Shown here in pieces: positions 17,348-25,778 of a stretch of 64,000 bases of DNA (position 1 is the first letter of the stretch; each line of letters starts with the position of its first letter). A program made the position numbers and the translations under genes. This DNA is from Ruegeria sp. HKCCD7303 (lineage in GTDB: Bacteria > Pseudomonadota > Alphaproteobacteria > Rhodobacterales > Rhodobacteraceae), in the NCBI RefSeq assembly GCF_013111185.1, contig NZ_WVRE01000004.1, forward strand, positions 62,001 through 126,000. The letters run 5' to 3'. The notes under the pieces were generated by a model. That model saw only the letters and a list, made by a program, of their open reading frames with translations, ran no database searches and was not told the origin of the DNA.

Positions 17348-17868
17348 CAGATTACCTCACGCGGGATGTCGTCGCCACGCAGGCGCAAGATGTCCTTGAA
17401 CAATTCAGATACGGCTTGCAGCAACATCAGGAAGATGCCGATAACCATGATCATCTTGACCGGCCACAAGTAAGGCCTCCAAATCGTCGCGCTGCGCTCG
17501 CCGCCATATTGGAACGAGTACATCAGACTGTCCCAACCACCCCACAGCAGAACGATAAGGTAGACGATCAGAAACAGGACAGTAAACGCATCGGTCCAGG
17601 CCTTGCGGCGATGAGACCATTCACCATACAGCAAGTCCATTCGTACATTCGACCCCATCTGAATCGAATACGGACCACCAAGCATGTAGTAGGCCACCAT
17701 TGCGAACTGGGCCATTTCCAGTGTCCAGAGTGATGGCAGAAAGAAAGTTTTCGAGATCGAAGACCAGAGCAGAATGCCCATCATGACGAAAATGCCATAC
17801 ATGATCACGCGCCCGACCCAGCGGTTCGTGCGGTCGATTACCGCCACATATCCCCGCATAAACTTCAT
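17347..17868 (-). CDS. TRAP transporter small permease, DctQ family
   Basis: 173 residues with four hydrophobic segments, as usual for DctQ (helices near residues 20-40, 56-75, 95-118 and 135-158). It begins MKFMRGYVAVIDRTNRWVGR and contains the family segment SLWTLEMAQFAMVAYYMLGGPYSIQMGSNVRMDLLYG. It assists DctM in the inner membrane. It starts 16 bases after the N-formylglutamate-amidohydrolase-like gene, which places the hydrolase in the same operon as the transporter. Confidence 0.92.
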   Translation of the reverse strand: MKFMRGYVAVIDRTNRWVGRVIMYGIFVMMGILLWSSISKTFFLPSLWTLEMAQFAMVAYYMLGGPYSIQMGSNVRMDLLYGEWSHRRKAWTDAFTVLFLIVYLIVLLWGGWDSLMYSFQYGGERSATIWRPYLWPVKMIMVIGIFLMLLQAVSELFKDILRLRGDDIPREVI

Positions 17869-17884
17869 CTCGATACCTCTGTTT

Positions 17885-18679
17885 TCATAATTTGGCCTCC
17901 GTGCGCGAAAACGCCGTGATGACCGATTGCAGGACTGGCGTTAGCAAACCTGCCATGAGGTTCACACCTTTTGGAGTGTCGATCAGGTCGTTCCGCACTT
18001 CGATCATGACATTTGGAAGACCGCGTTTGATCGCATGTTCCCGCAAGGTGTGCGTGACGCCATCGGTGGCCGAATAAGGTTGGTTAAGCGCAACGCTCAG
18101 CCCTGATCCTTGCGCCTGTTGCAGCATGATCTGGGCTGCCCGATCATCTTCATCATGTAAAATGCCCAGCTCCACCGTCCTTTTTTGTCCCTTGTAGACT
18201 GGCGTGAAGCTGTGGATCGTGATGACAACCGGTCGTTCATGTCTTGCGTCCAGTGTTGAAGACAACAGCTGTCGGAACGGTTCGTACACCTCGTGAAGCC
18301 GTTGGGCGCGCTGGGCCGCGGTCAGGTTTATATTGCCGGGGACTGAGAACACTTCGCTGAGGCACGGCATGGAATCTTCGCGTTCCGGTGGGCGATTGCA
18401 GTCATAGACAAGGCGACTGACGCGCGAATACACCAACGGTGCATCCAGCGCCCCCATCAGCTCAATCGATAGCTCCATCGCACCGATATCCCATGCGACA
18501 TGCGACCGGGCCGCATCGTCATCCAGACCCAAATTCTGCAAAGCCGCAGGTATGAAGCGACTGGCATGTTCGCACACCAACACTGCAGGCGCGCGGCCCC
18601 GTGCATTCAGCACACGGGCTGCCGGGGCTTCGGCAGATTGCAGCAGGGATGACTCGGTTTCTTGTCGCATAGGTAGCAT
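17885..18679 (-). CDS. N-formylglutamate amidohydrolase family protein
   Basis: 264 residues. Motifs: VLVCEHASRFIP near residue 35, SRLVYDCNRPPE, ITIHSFTPVY, GILHDEDDRA and MIEVRNDLI, the set of the FGase (HutG-like) zinc hydrolase family. HutG cleaves N-formylglutamate in histidine degradation, but no hut genes are near. In this operon (TRAP transporter, gamma-glutamyl ligase, two dehydrogenases) it may instead hydrolyse the final gamma-glutamyl amide and release glutamate; this is inference. The first ATG (18679) lies inside one arm of the inverted repeat, and ATG 18670 is possible. Confidence 0.85.
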   Translation of the reverse strand: MLPMRQETESSLLQSAEAPAARVLNARGRAPAVLVCEHASRFIPAALQNLGLDDDAARSHVAWDIGAMELSIELMGALDAPLVYSRVSRLVYDCNRPPEREDSMPCLSEVFSVPGNINLTAAQRAQRLHEVYEPFRQLLSSTLDARHERPVVITIHSFTPVYKGQKRTVELGILHDEDDRAAQIMLQQAQGSGLSVALNQPYSATDGVTHTLREHAIKRGLPNVMIEVRNDLIDTPKGVNLMAGLLTPVLQSVITAFSRTEAKL

Positions 18680-18754
18680 TTGTTACAGCAACTTCGTACC
18701 TGTCAAGAAAATTACTGTAGACAAAACTACAGGCAGGAATATTCTGTAACAAAT
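18678..18754. promoter_or_regulatory. Divergent control region with nested inverted repeats (putative RpiR operators)
   Basis: Between the divergent hydrolase and RpiR genes lies a perfect 11-bp inverted repeat ATTTGTTACAG (18678-18688) / CTGTAACAAAT (18744-18754). Nested inside is a 6-bp inverted repeat CTGTAG (18715-18720) / CTACAG (18727-18732). All four half-sites share CTGTA, suggesting one regulator binding cooperatively. The outer arms overlap the hydrolase start and lie just upstream of the regulator's ribosome-binding site. Confidence 0.65.
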
Positions 18755-18773
18755 TTAAAAATCGAGGGTGTCG

Positions 18774-19646
18774 ATGGCCGCCGTTGTAAAGCTGGTCAAA
18801 CAGCGGATTCAGGACGAATTGGACGATTTGACCCGATCAGAACGTCAGTTGGCGTCTGTCCTATTGCAGGACTATCCGATGGCAGGGCTGCAATCGATCA
18901 CCAAGCTGGCGGCTGCGGCTCAGGTCTCGACGCCAACTGTTATTCGCATGGCCCGCAAGCTTGGGTTCGATGGGTTTCCGGACCTGCAGGATGCCCTGCG
19001 CGAAGAAGTGGCAGCGCAGATCAAGAAACCGATCTCGAAACGAGATGCCTGGGTTGTCGATGACGATGCCGAACACCCGACAACGCGCTTTGCGCAGGCC
19101 GTCTGGACAAACATGCGCCACACGCTGGAGCGTCTGGACAAAGAGATGTTCGACACCGTCGCCCAGCTATTGGCTGAAACGGACCGGCATCTTTATGTGG
19201 TGGGTGGCCGCATCACCCGATCCAACGCGGATTATCTGTTCAATCACATGCAGATCATCCGGCCCAACGTAACTATGCTGGGCAATTCAGCGAATGTCTG
19301 GCCGCAATACCTTTTGGACATGGATGCGTCCTCGGTCCTGGTGATCTTCGACATTCGGCGATACGAAGCGCATTTGGAGAAACTTGCGCAAGTTGCTTCA
19401 AGCCGGGGCGTAACGGTTGTTTTGTTTACGGACCAGTGGGGTTCACCAATCGGTAAGACCGCCAACTACACATTCCACGCCTTGGTCGAGGCTCCCTCGA
19501 GCTGGGATTCGACGATAGCACTGCAACTGATTTCCGAGACTCTGATTGCCGAAGTACAGGAAGCACGGTGGGAGGAAAGCAAAGAGCGGATCGAAGAACT
19601 GGAGCAGTTTTTTTCTTCGACACGAATATTCCGCAACCAGGATTGA
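18774..19646 (+). CDS. MurR/RpiR family transcriptional regulator
   Basis: About 290 residues. The N-terminal RpiR helix-turn-helix covers about residues 15-80 (DYPMAGLQSITKLAAAAQVS, TPTVIRMARKLGFDGFPDLQ). The C-terminal half from about 125 has the SIS sugar-phosphate-type fold (LYVVGGRITRSNADYLF, VLVIFDIRRYEAHLEKLAQ). These proteins repress or activate adjacent catabolic genes on binding a metabolite. ATG 18774 is preceded by GAGGG at 18764-18768; a GTG at 18768 is less likely. Divergence from the TRAP/ligase operon across shared inverted repeats makes it the likely regulator of that operon. Confidence 0.92.
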   Translation: MAAVVKLVKQRIQDELDDLTRSERQLASVLLQDYPMAGLQSITKLAAAAQVSTPTVIRMARKLGFDGFPDLQDALREEVAAQIKKPISKRDAWVVDDDAEHPTTRFAQAVWTNMRHTLERLDKEMFDTVAQLLAETDRHLYVVGGRITRSNADYLFNHMQIIRPNVTMLGNSANVWPQYLLDMDASSVLVIFDIRRYEAHLEKLAQVASSRGVTVVLFTDQWGSPIGKTANYTFHALVEAPSSWDSTIALQLISETLIAEVQEARWEESKERIEELEQFFSSTRIFRNQD

Positions 19647-19709
19647 AGGGGCGAATACGACGGGGCGCTGTGGTTCTAAAACTGAGGCGCAAAATTTGCG
19701 ACTTCCTGC

Positions 19710-19738
19710 TTGACGCGCCCGGGTGCATGACTTAACCA
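19710..19738 (+). promoter_or_regulatory. Probable sigma-70 promoter of tRNA-Gly
   Basis: TTGACG at 19710-19715, then 17 bases, then TAACCA at 19733-19738, ending 13 bases before the mature tRNA 5' end. The same TTGACG-17-TA(A/C)CCA form is found before rnpB. Confidence 0.55.
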
Positions 19739-19751
19739 ACGCAAACCATTT

Positions 19752-19825
19752 GCGGGTATAGCTTAATGGTAAAGCCCCTGCCTTCCAAGCAGGCTATGTC
19801 GGTTCGATTCCGTCTACCCGCTCCA
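19752..19825 (+). tRNA. tRNA-Gly (anticodon TCC)
   Basis: A 74-base cloverleaf including an encoded CCA (19823-19825). Acceptor arm GCGGGTA pairs with TACCCGC, the D arm is GCTTAATGGTAAAGC, the anticodon arm is CCTGC-CTTCCAA-GCAGG with anticodon TCC, and the T arm carries GGTTCGATTCC. It reads GGA/GGG glycine codons. No integrase gene or duplicated 3' end is visible, so it does not seem to be an occupied attachment site. Confidence 0.97.
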
Positions 19826-19953
19826 AGATCCCAACCTTTTCTGCGTCAAATGGCCCTTTCGGGGTGCTGATCCTTGTTGTCATGCTTGACCAAAAGGGCG
19901 GCTGAGGCCAAGAAAGCGGTCACTTCCTAGAGTTCAATCCATAAGGGCCCGAC

Positions 19954-21774
19954 ATGGCAAGACAAACCGCCAGTAAACCAGCGCCAGCCGCTGCACCCGG
20001 TGCCAGTGAAGAGCGGGCCCGCTCAAAGAAAATTGGGGTGCTGGCCTCGCTCTGGCCATTCATGAAGCCCTATAAGTTTTTGATGATTGGCGCGACATTG
20101 GCGTTGATTCTGACCGCAAGCATGACGCTGACTCTGCCACTGGCGGTTCGGCGCGTGATCGACAACTTTCGCATCCAGGACGGCGAGCTGCTGGATTGGT
20201 ATTTTCTGGCCGCGTTGGGCATTGCCGCTGTTTTGGCCGTGGGCACCGGCATCCGATACGCGCTGGTCACGCGCTTGGGCGAACGCGTTGTCGCCGATAT
20301 TCGCAAGGCCGTGTTCGATCGCGTGATCGCGATGAGCCCGGAATTCTATGAACGCATCATGACGGGTGAGGTGCTCAGCCGGATCACAACGGACACGACC
20401 CTGATTCAGTCGGTTCTTGGGTCTTCGGTGTCGATCGCATTGCGTAACATGTTGATGTTTTTCGGCGGGCTGGTGCTGATGTTGCTGACCTCGGCCAAAT
20501 TGACGGGTTTGGTTCTGTTACTGATCCCGATTGTCATTGTTCCGATATTGGTTTTGGGTCGCCGTCTGCGTGTGATCAGCCGCGAGAATCAGGATTGGAT
20601 TGCAGCCTCGTCCGGAAACGCAGGTGAAGCTCTGGGCGCTGTTCAGACGGTGCAGGCCTTTACCCACGAACAGGAAAGCCGCAAGCAATTCGGAGAGATG
20701 ACCGAAACGTCCTACGTGGTATCGCTGCGCCGCATTCAAACCCGTGCGGTACTGACGGTAATTGTGATCTTTCTGGTCTTTTCGGGCATCGTCGGCGTCT
20801 TGTGGATGGGTGCAAATGATGTGCGCAACGGCGTGATGACCGAAGGCGTACTGGTGCAGTTCGTGATCTATTCGGTCATTATGGCCGGCTCGGTCGCGGC
20901 CCTGTCCGAAATCTGGAGCGAACTTCAACGCGCTGCCGGGGCAACAGAGCGTCTGGTCGAACTTCTCAATGCGCAAGACACCGTGACCGATCCTGCCAAG
21001 CCCATGATCCTGCCCAAGGATGTTCAAGGTGAAATCCGCTTCGAAGATGTCAGCTTCCGTTATCCGTCGCGTCCCGACACCGTTGCGCTGGATCATCTTT
21101 CGCTTCAGGTCAATCCGGGTGAAACGGTTGCCTTTGTCGGACCTTCCGGCGCGGGCAAGACGACAGTCATTCAGTTGATCCAGCGGTTCTATGACCCCAA
21201 TTCGGGCCGGGTCACGTTGGATGGCCACGACCTGAGAGAACTGGATCGGGCAGATTTCCGTACGCATATGGCTCTGGTTCCTCAGGACCCTGTGATCTTT
21301 GCTGCCTCGGCCCGTGAAAACATCCGCTTCGGGCGTCTAGATGCAACCGATGCCGAAGTTGAAGCCGCGGCCCGTGCCGCTGCCGCGCATGACTTTATTG
21401 CTGCCTTGCCGGAAGGGTATGACAGCTTTGTTGGCGAACGCGGCGTGATGCTGTCAGGCGGTCAGAAGCAGCGTATCGCCATTGCGCGGGCCATTCTGCG
21501 CGACGCGCCGGTTCTGTTGCTGGACGAGGCAACTTCGGCTCTGGATGCGGAAAGCGAACGCGCGGTACAGGGCGCGGTGGACCAGATGCGGGCCGGACGC
21601 ACAACCCTGATCGTTGCACACCGCTTGGCAACTGTGAAGAAAGCCGACCGCATTGTTGTGCTGGAAGAAGGCCGTATCGTGGCGCAAGGCAGCCATGACG
21701 ATCTGGTTTCTCAGGACGGGCTCTATGCGCGTCTGGCCCGGTTGCAATTCACCGACGGTGTCGCCGCGGAATAA
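19954..21774 (+). CDS. ABC transporter, fused permease and ATPase (MsbA/exporter type)
   Basis: 606 residues. After a polar N-terminal tail, an ABC_membrane domain (about residues 30-310, six helices) precedes a nucleotide-binding domain with Walker A GPSGAGKTT (about 396-404), signature LSGGQKQR (about 500-507) and Walker B VLLLDEATSAL (about 520-530). It is a half-transporter that would work as a homodimer, exporting a lipid, drug or peptide; the substrate cannot be told. It stands alone, 129 bases after tRNA-Gly, and a candidate terminator lies about 68 bases after its stop. Confidence 0.93.
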   Translation: MARQTASKPAPAAAPGASEERARSKKIGVLASLWPFMKPYKFLMIGATLALILTASMTLTLPLAVRRVIDNFRIQDGELLDWYFLAALGIAAVLAVGTGIRYALVTRLGERVVADIRKAVFDRVIAMSPEFYERIMTGEVLSRITTDTTLIQSVLGSSVSIALRNMLMFFGGLVLMLLTSAKLTGLVLLLIPIVIVPILVLGRRLRVISRENQDWIAASSGNAGEALGAVQTVQAFTHEQESRKQFGEMTETSYVVSLRRIQTRAVLTVIVIFLVFSGIVGVLWMGANDVRNGVMTEGVLVQFVIYSVIMAGSVAALSEIWSELQRAAGATERLVELLNAQDTVTDPAKPMILPKDVQGEIRFEDVSFRYPSRPDTVALDHLSLQVNPGETVAFVGPSGAGKTTVIQLIQRFYDPNSGRVTLDGHDLRELDRADFRTHMALVPQDPVIFAASARENIRFGRLDATDAEVEAAARAAAAHDFIAALPEGYDSFVGERGVMLSGGQKQRIAIARAILRDAPVLLLDEATSALDAESERAVQGAVDQMRAGRTTLIVAHRLATVKKADRIVVLEEGRIVAQGSHDDLVSQDGLYARLARLQFTDGVAAE

Positions 21775-21841
21775 GGGTGACGCACGGGCATTTCCCTTTC
21801 CGCCGTAGCGTCATTCTACATTTTACTCACTGTCACAGCTA

Positions 21842-21868
21842 AGCCCTCGCTTGCGCGGGCTCGTTTTT
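21842..21868 (+). terminator. Candidate intrinsic terminator after ABC exporter
   Basis: Inverted repeat AGCCC (21842-21846) / GGGCT (21857-21861) with inner pairing CGC/GCG, followed by CGTTTTT to 21868. The stem is short, so termination may be partial. It lies in the leader of the acyl-CoA synthetase gene. Confidence 0.5.
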
Positions 21869-21934
21869 GATCCCATCTTGGAGGCGAACAACAAGCCTGC
21901 GCAAAATGCGGGAGAAAATAACGGGAGGAACCAC

Positions 21935-23824
21935 ATGGCCTTTGTGGGATTGGAAGACAAAACGCGCATGGAACAGGAAATGCCGTGGGAGGATCGGGAT
22001 CTGCCCGTCACCTTCCATCAGCTCTTGTCGCGCACGGCAGAGAAGTTTCCCAACCACAATGCCATCAGTTTTCAACTGTTGTCGGGACCAACCGACAAAG
22101 CCGAGACCCTGACCTGGTCACAATTGCAGGGCAAGGTTAATCAGGCTGCGAACCTCTTCCGTTCACTGGGTGTGGGCGAAAAAGATGTGGTGGCCTATGT
22201 GCTGCCCAACTGTAACGAGACTCTGATCACCATGATGGGCGGCGCGGTAGCCGGGATCGTGAACCCAATCAATCCGCTGCTTGAGCCGGAACAGATTGCG
22301 GCCATCCTGCGCGAGACCGGCGCCAAGGTTGTGGTGACGCTGAAGTCTTTCCCAAAAACGGATGTGGCCCAGAAAGTGGAGGAAGCGGTCCGCCACGCGC
22401 CCAAGGTCAGCACCATTCTGGAAATCGACCTGAACCGCTATCTGACACCGCCCAAGTCCTGGTTGGTGCCTTTCCTGCGCCCCAAGATGGGTGACAGGGA
22501 AAAACTCGCCCATGCGAATTACAAGAACTTTAATAAAGAGTTGGTCAAACAGCCGACGACGCTGACATTTGAAGACAGCAAGGAAGACCGTGTTGCGTGC
22601 TATTTCCATACGGGCGGCACGACCGGCATGCCAAAAGTGGCGCAACACAAGTATTCTGGTCTCGTCTATAACGGCTGGTTGGGACATACGCTGCTGTTTG
22701 ACGAAAACGACGTCATCATGTGCCCGCTGCCTATGTTCCACGTCTTTGCTGTCCACGTGATTATGATGGCAGCCGTGTCCTCGGGCGCGCATGTGATCTT
22801 CCCGACACCAGCCGGGTATCGCGGAGACGGCGTTTTCGACAACTTCTGGAAGCTGATCGAACGCTGGAAGGTGTCTTTCATTATCACTGTACCCACTGCC
22901 ATCTCGGCCAAAATGCAGCGCCCGGTTGATGCCGATATCTCAAGCGTGAAGACAGCTTTCTCTGGCTCGGCCCCGCTGCCGGTTGAGTTGTTCCGTCGCT
23001 TTGAAGAAGCTACGGGTGTGAAGATCGTCGAAGGCTATGGCCTGACCGAGGCCACGTGCCTGGTGTCGTGTAACCCTGTGGATGGTGAAAAAAAGATCGG
23101 ATCGATCGGTATTCCGTTCCCCTATACGGATGTGAAAATCCTGCAAAGCGGGCCGGAGGGACCGGTCGAATGCGATACCGATCAAATCGGAGAAATCTGT
23201 ATCTCGAACCCGGGTGTCTATGCGGGCAACACCTATACCGAGGCCGATAAGAACGTAGATCTCTATTATTATGACAAATACCTGCGTACGGGTGATTTGG
23301 GACGGTTTGACGAAGACGGATACCTTTGGATCACAGGCCGCGCCAAGGATCTGATCATTCGCGGTGGCCATAACATTGACCCAGCCGAAATCGAAGAAGC
23401 GCTATTGGGCCATGACGCAGTCGCGTTTGCCGGCGCCATTGGCCAGCCCGACGCGCATTCCGGTGAAGTGCCATGTGCGTTTGTAGAACTGGTCGAAGGC
23501 GCCTCGGTCACGGAAAAAGAGCTTATGGACTACTGCAAGGTTCATGTGCATGAACGTGCGGCGCAGCCCAAACATATGACCATTCTGGACGAATTGCCCA
23601 AAACTGCGGTTGGTAAGGTCTTTAAGCCCGATCTGCGTAAACAGGCTATCACACGTATCTATAATGGTGCGCTTGAGACAGCTGAGGTATCGGCGCGTGT
23701 TGTTTCGGTGATCGATGATAAAAAGCGTGGCCTTGTCGCGCAGCTTGACGCGAATGGATCTTCGGAAGACGATGTCTCGAAAGTGCTGGGCGCATATACC
23801 CAGCCGTGGGAGTGGTCTGAGTAA
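21935..23824 (+). CDS. Acyl-CoA synthetase (AMP-binding, fatty-acid or related acid-CoA ligase)
   Basis: About 629 residues of the ANL superfamily. The ATP-binding P-loop is YFHTGGTTGMPK (about 223-234), followed by VEGYGLTEATCLVS and the hinge region YLRTGDLGRFDEDGYLWITGR. The C-terminal GRAKDLIIRGGHNIDP and PKTAVGKVFKPDLR hold the catalytic lysine. It activates a carboxylic acid as acyl-AMP and transfers it to CoA; chain length cannot be read. ATG 21935 follows GGAGGA at 21924-21929, although the frame is open to 21851. The alpha/beta hydrolase gene begins 12 bases downstream, so they form an operon. Confidence 0.9.
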   Translation: MAFVGLEDKTRMEQEMPWEDRDLPVTFHQLLSRTAEKFPNHNAISFQLLSGPTDKAETLTWSQLQGKVNQAANLFRSLGVGEKDVVAYVLPNCNETLITMMGGAVAGIVNPINPLLEPEQIAAILRETGAKVVVTLKSFPKTDVAQKVEEAVRHAPKVSTILEIDLNRYLTPPKSWLVPFLRPKMGDREKLAHANYKNFNKELVKQPTTLTFEDSKEDRVACYFHTGGTTGMPKVAQHKYSGLVYNGWLGHTLLFDENDVIMCPLPMFHVFAVHVIMMAAVSSGAHVIFPTPAGYRGDGVFDNFWKLIERWKVSFIITVPTAISAKMQRPVDADISSVKTAFSGSAPLPVELFRRFEEATGVKIVEGYGLTEATCLVSCNPVDGEKKIGSIGIPFPYTDVKILQSGPEGPVECDTDQIGEICISNPGVYAGNTYTEADKNVDLYYYDKYLRTGDLGRFDEDGYLWITGRAKDLIIRGGHNIDPAEIEEALLGHDAVAFAGAIGQPDAHSGEVPCAFVELVEGASVTEKELMDYCKVHVHERAAQPKHMTILDELPKTAVGKVFKPDLRKQAITRIYNGALETAEVSARVVSVIDDKKRGLVAQLDANGSSEDDVSKVLGAYTQPWEWSE

Positions 23825-23836
23825 GCCGGAGGGACA

Positions 23837-24760
23837 ATGGATTATGAACGCCTGATTGACGAGGAAACCTGGGCGTTCATACGTCGCACGGCTGAAAGCT
23901 ATCCTGATGATGCGGTTGATCTTTCAATCGAAGATCAGCGCCGCGTCTATGACACCATGTGTCAGGATTTCCGCCAACCGCGACCTGTCGGGGTGGAAAC
24001 ACAGGATCTGACAGCCGATGGAGTTCCTGTCCGCATCTACACCGCTGGTCAGCCCACCCGATCCGTCGTTTATTTCCATGGCGGTGGATTTGTGTTGGGT
24101 GGGCTGGACAGCCACGATGACGTCTGCGCTGAACTTTGCGCGCAAACAGGGTATCGTGTGGTCGCAGTTGACTACAGGCTGTGCCCTGAACATGTGCACC
24201 CCGCGCAGTTCGATGATTGTTGGACAGCAGTGAACTGGGCAGCGCGTGAATATGGTGACCCGTTGATCTTGGCGGGTGACAGTGCCGGAGGAAACCTTGC
24301 CGCTGCGGTGTCCCATCACGCGCGGGGCCGATTGGAAGGCATTTTGGGCCAAGTGCTGATTTTTCCCCTGCTTGGTGGGGACCGAACCAATGGCTCCTAC
24401 CTGGAACACGCCCACGCCCCGTTGCTGACTTTGGACGATATAAAGTTCTATGAATCCGTCCGATACGCCGGGGATCAGCCCGAAGGTGACCCAACCTATT
24501 TACCTTTGCAGGACAGTGATTTTTCGAACCTGCCGCCCACAGTAGTGGTGACTGCAGATTGCGATCCGCTACGGGATGATGGGCCGAACTACTGCGAGAA
24601 GATAGCGGCGACAGGAGGTAAGGCCCATTGGATCAATGAGTCCGGCCTGGTTCATGGCTATTTGCGCGCTCGTACCTCGGTGAAACGCGCAGCAGAAAGC
24701 TTTGAGCGTATCTCGGTCGCTATCGAAGCGCTGGGGCAGGGGATCTGGTCTTACGACTAA
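23837..24760 (+). CDS. Alpha/beta hydrolase, hormone-sensitive-lipase family
   Basis: 307 residues. The oxyanion motif YFHGGGFVLGG starts near residue 79, the nucleophile elbow GDSAGG has Ser149, and the acid/His region includes VVVTADCDPLRDDG and ESGLVHGYLRA. It hydrolyses carboxylic esters, typically short-chain. It is cotranscribed with the acyl-CoA synthetase, so it may release the acid that the synthetase activates; this is an inference from order alone. Confidence 0.9.
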   Translation: MDYERLIDEETWAFIRRTAESYPDDAVDLSIEDQRRVYDTMCQDFRQPRPVGVETQDLTADGVPVRIYTAGQPTRSVVYFHGGGFVLGGLDSHDDVCAELCAQTGYRVVAVDYRLCPEHVHPAQFDDCWTAVNWAAREYGDPLILAGDSAGGNLAAAVSHHARGRLEGILGQVLIFPLLGGDRTNGSYLEHAHAPLLTLDDIKFYESVRYAGDQPEGDPTYLPLQDSDFSNLPPTVVVTADCDPLRDDGPNYCEKIAATGGKAHWINESGLVHGYLRARTSVKRAAESFERISVAIEALGQGIWSYD

Positions 24761-24790
24761 GTCCTTTACCGCCTAAAAAGCGGATGAACG

Positions 24791-25627
24791 TTATCGCAAG
24801 AAAACTTCGCCCTTCATCGTTTCTGCGACGGGCGCGCCCATGCGATGCAGGATCGTGGGGGCCAACTGCAATTGGTAGATTATAGTATCTGCGTCGGGGC
24901 CGTCCGCGTTGCCGAAGTAATACAGCGCCGTTTCCTGCTGCAGCGGTCCTCGCCCACCGTGATGACCGCGTTCATCCTGACCGTGATCAGCGGTCACGAT
25001 AACTTCGTAGCCCAGTTGCCGCCAACGGGGAATGAAGGGCGCCAGCATCTCGTCCGCGACAAAGCATGCGTGGTCCATTTCCTCGCAATCGTGGAAGAAC
25101 CGGTGACCCATGCTGTCCAACGTGCAGGCGTGCAGGATGCCATAATCCAGCCCGAAGCGCAGGCAGAGATTCGTGAGGGTTCCGTACAGATCGACATCGG
25201 ACGGTGTCATCTGATTGTCTTTGCCATAGCCGGTCATGGTGTGGAAACGACCGTGGTTGATGGTCTGGCTTTCGGGTTCGTCATATTCGATGTCACGGAC
25301 ATAGTCGAAGGGGTGGCGGTTGAAAAACTGCGACCAATAGCTGTGGGTGACCGCTCCGGTTACACCGCCGCCTTCGCGGACCTGGCTGAACACATCCTTG
25401 TGGCTCAGCCGAAAAACATTGCCGTTGCCGGTGCAGCCATGTTCCTGCGGTGTCACACCTGTATGGATCGATGCATAGCAGCTGGCCGAAGTAGAGGGCA
25501 GCACTGCGCGCAGCTTCCAAACCCGCGCGTCGCCGCTGTCGACCCAGCCTTCCAGATTGCCAAACAGGCGGCGAAAATTGCGGTAGGGGACGCCGTCCAG
25601 AATGATGAGCAGAAGTTTGCGGTCCAT
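24791..25627 (-). CDS. Alkaline-phosphatase-fold hydrolase (nucleotide pyrophosphatase/phosphodiesterase family)
   Basis: 278 residues. It starts LLLIILDGVPYRNF (metal-binding Asp), then has LPSTSASCYASIHTGVTPQEHG, where a Ser/Thr would be the nucleophile, and later TADHGQDERGHHGG, the DH metal ligands of the type I phosphodiesterase fold. No signal peptide is visible, so it should be cytoplasmic. It probably cleaves a phosphodiester or phosphonate-type bond; the substrate is unknown. It lies downstream of the peptide-type ABC operon but is separated from it by a terminator. Confidence 0.8.
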   Translation of the reverse strand: MDRKLLLIILDGVPYRNFRRLFGNLEGWVDSGDARVWKLRAVLPSTSASCYASIHTGVTPQEHGCTGNGNVFRLSHKDVFSQVREGGGVTGAVTHSYWSQFFNRHPFDYVRDIEYDEPESQTINHGRFHTMTGYGKDNQMTPSDVDLYGTLTNLCLRFGLDYGILHACTLDSMGHRFFHDCEEMDHACFVADEMLAPFIPRWRQLGYEVIVTADHGQDERGHHGGRGPLQQETALYYFGNADGPDADTIIYQLQLAPTILHRMGAPVAETMKGEVFLR

Positions 25628-25707
25628 GCCCGAGCCTTTCAGTAATTTCTTCAGCCGAGCCTAGGAGATTCGCGGCTCAAAACACGACTGTTCACGCCCC
25701 CAATAGC

Positions 25708-25748
25708 AAAATCCCGACACCTGTCATTGGACAAAGCGCCGGGATTTT
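25708..25748 (-). terminator. Terminator of the dipeptide-type ABC operon
   Basis: Inverted repeat AAAATCCCG (25708-25716) / CGGGATTTT (25740-25748), 31 bases after the ATPase stop on the minus strand. The 3' side of the stem ends in TTTT. Confidence 0.75.
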
Positions 25749-25778
25749 CAGATTTCATGGAACTGTCACAAGCGTGGA

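Noticed and set aside
19752..19825. tRNA-Gly as an integration site for a genomic island
   Set aside because: No integrase gene, no repeated tRNA 3' end and no abrupt change in gene style downstream in the window.
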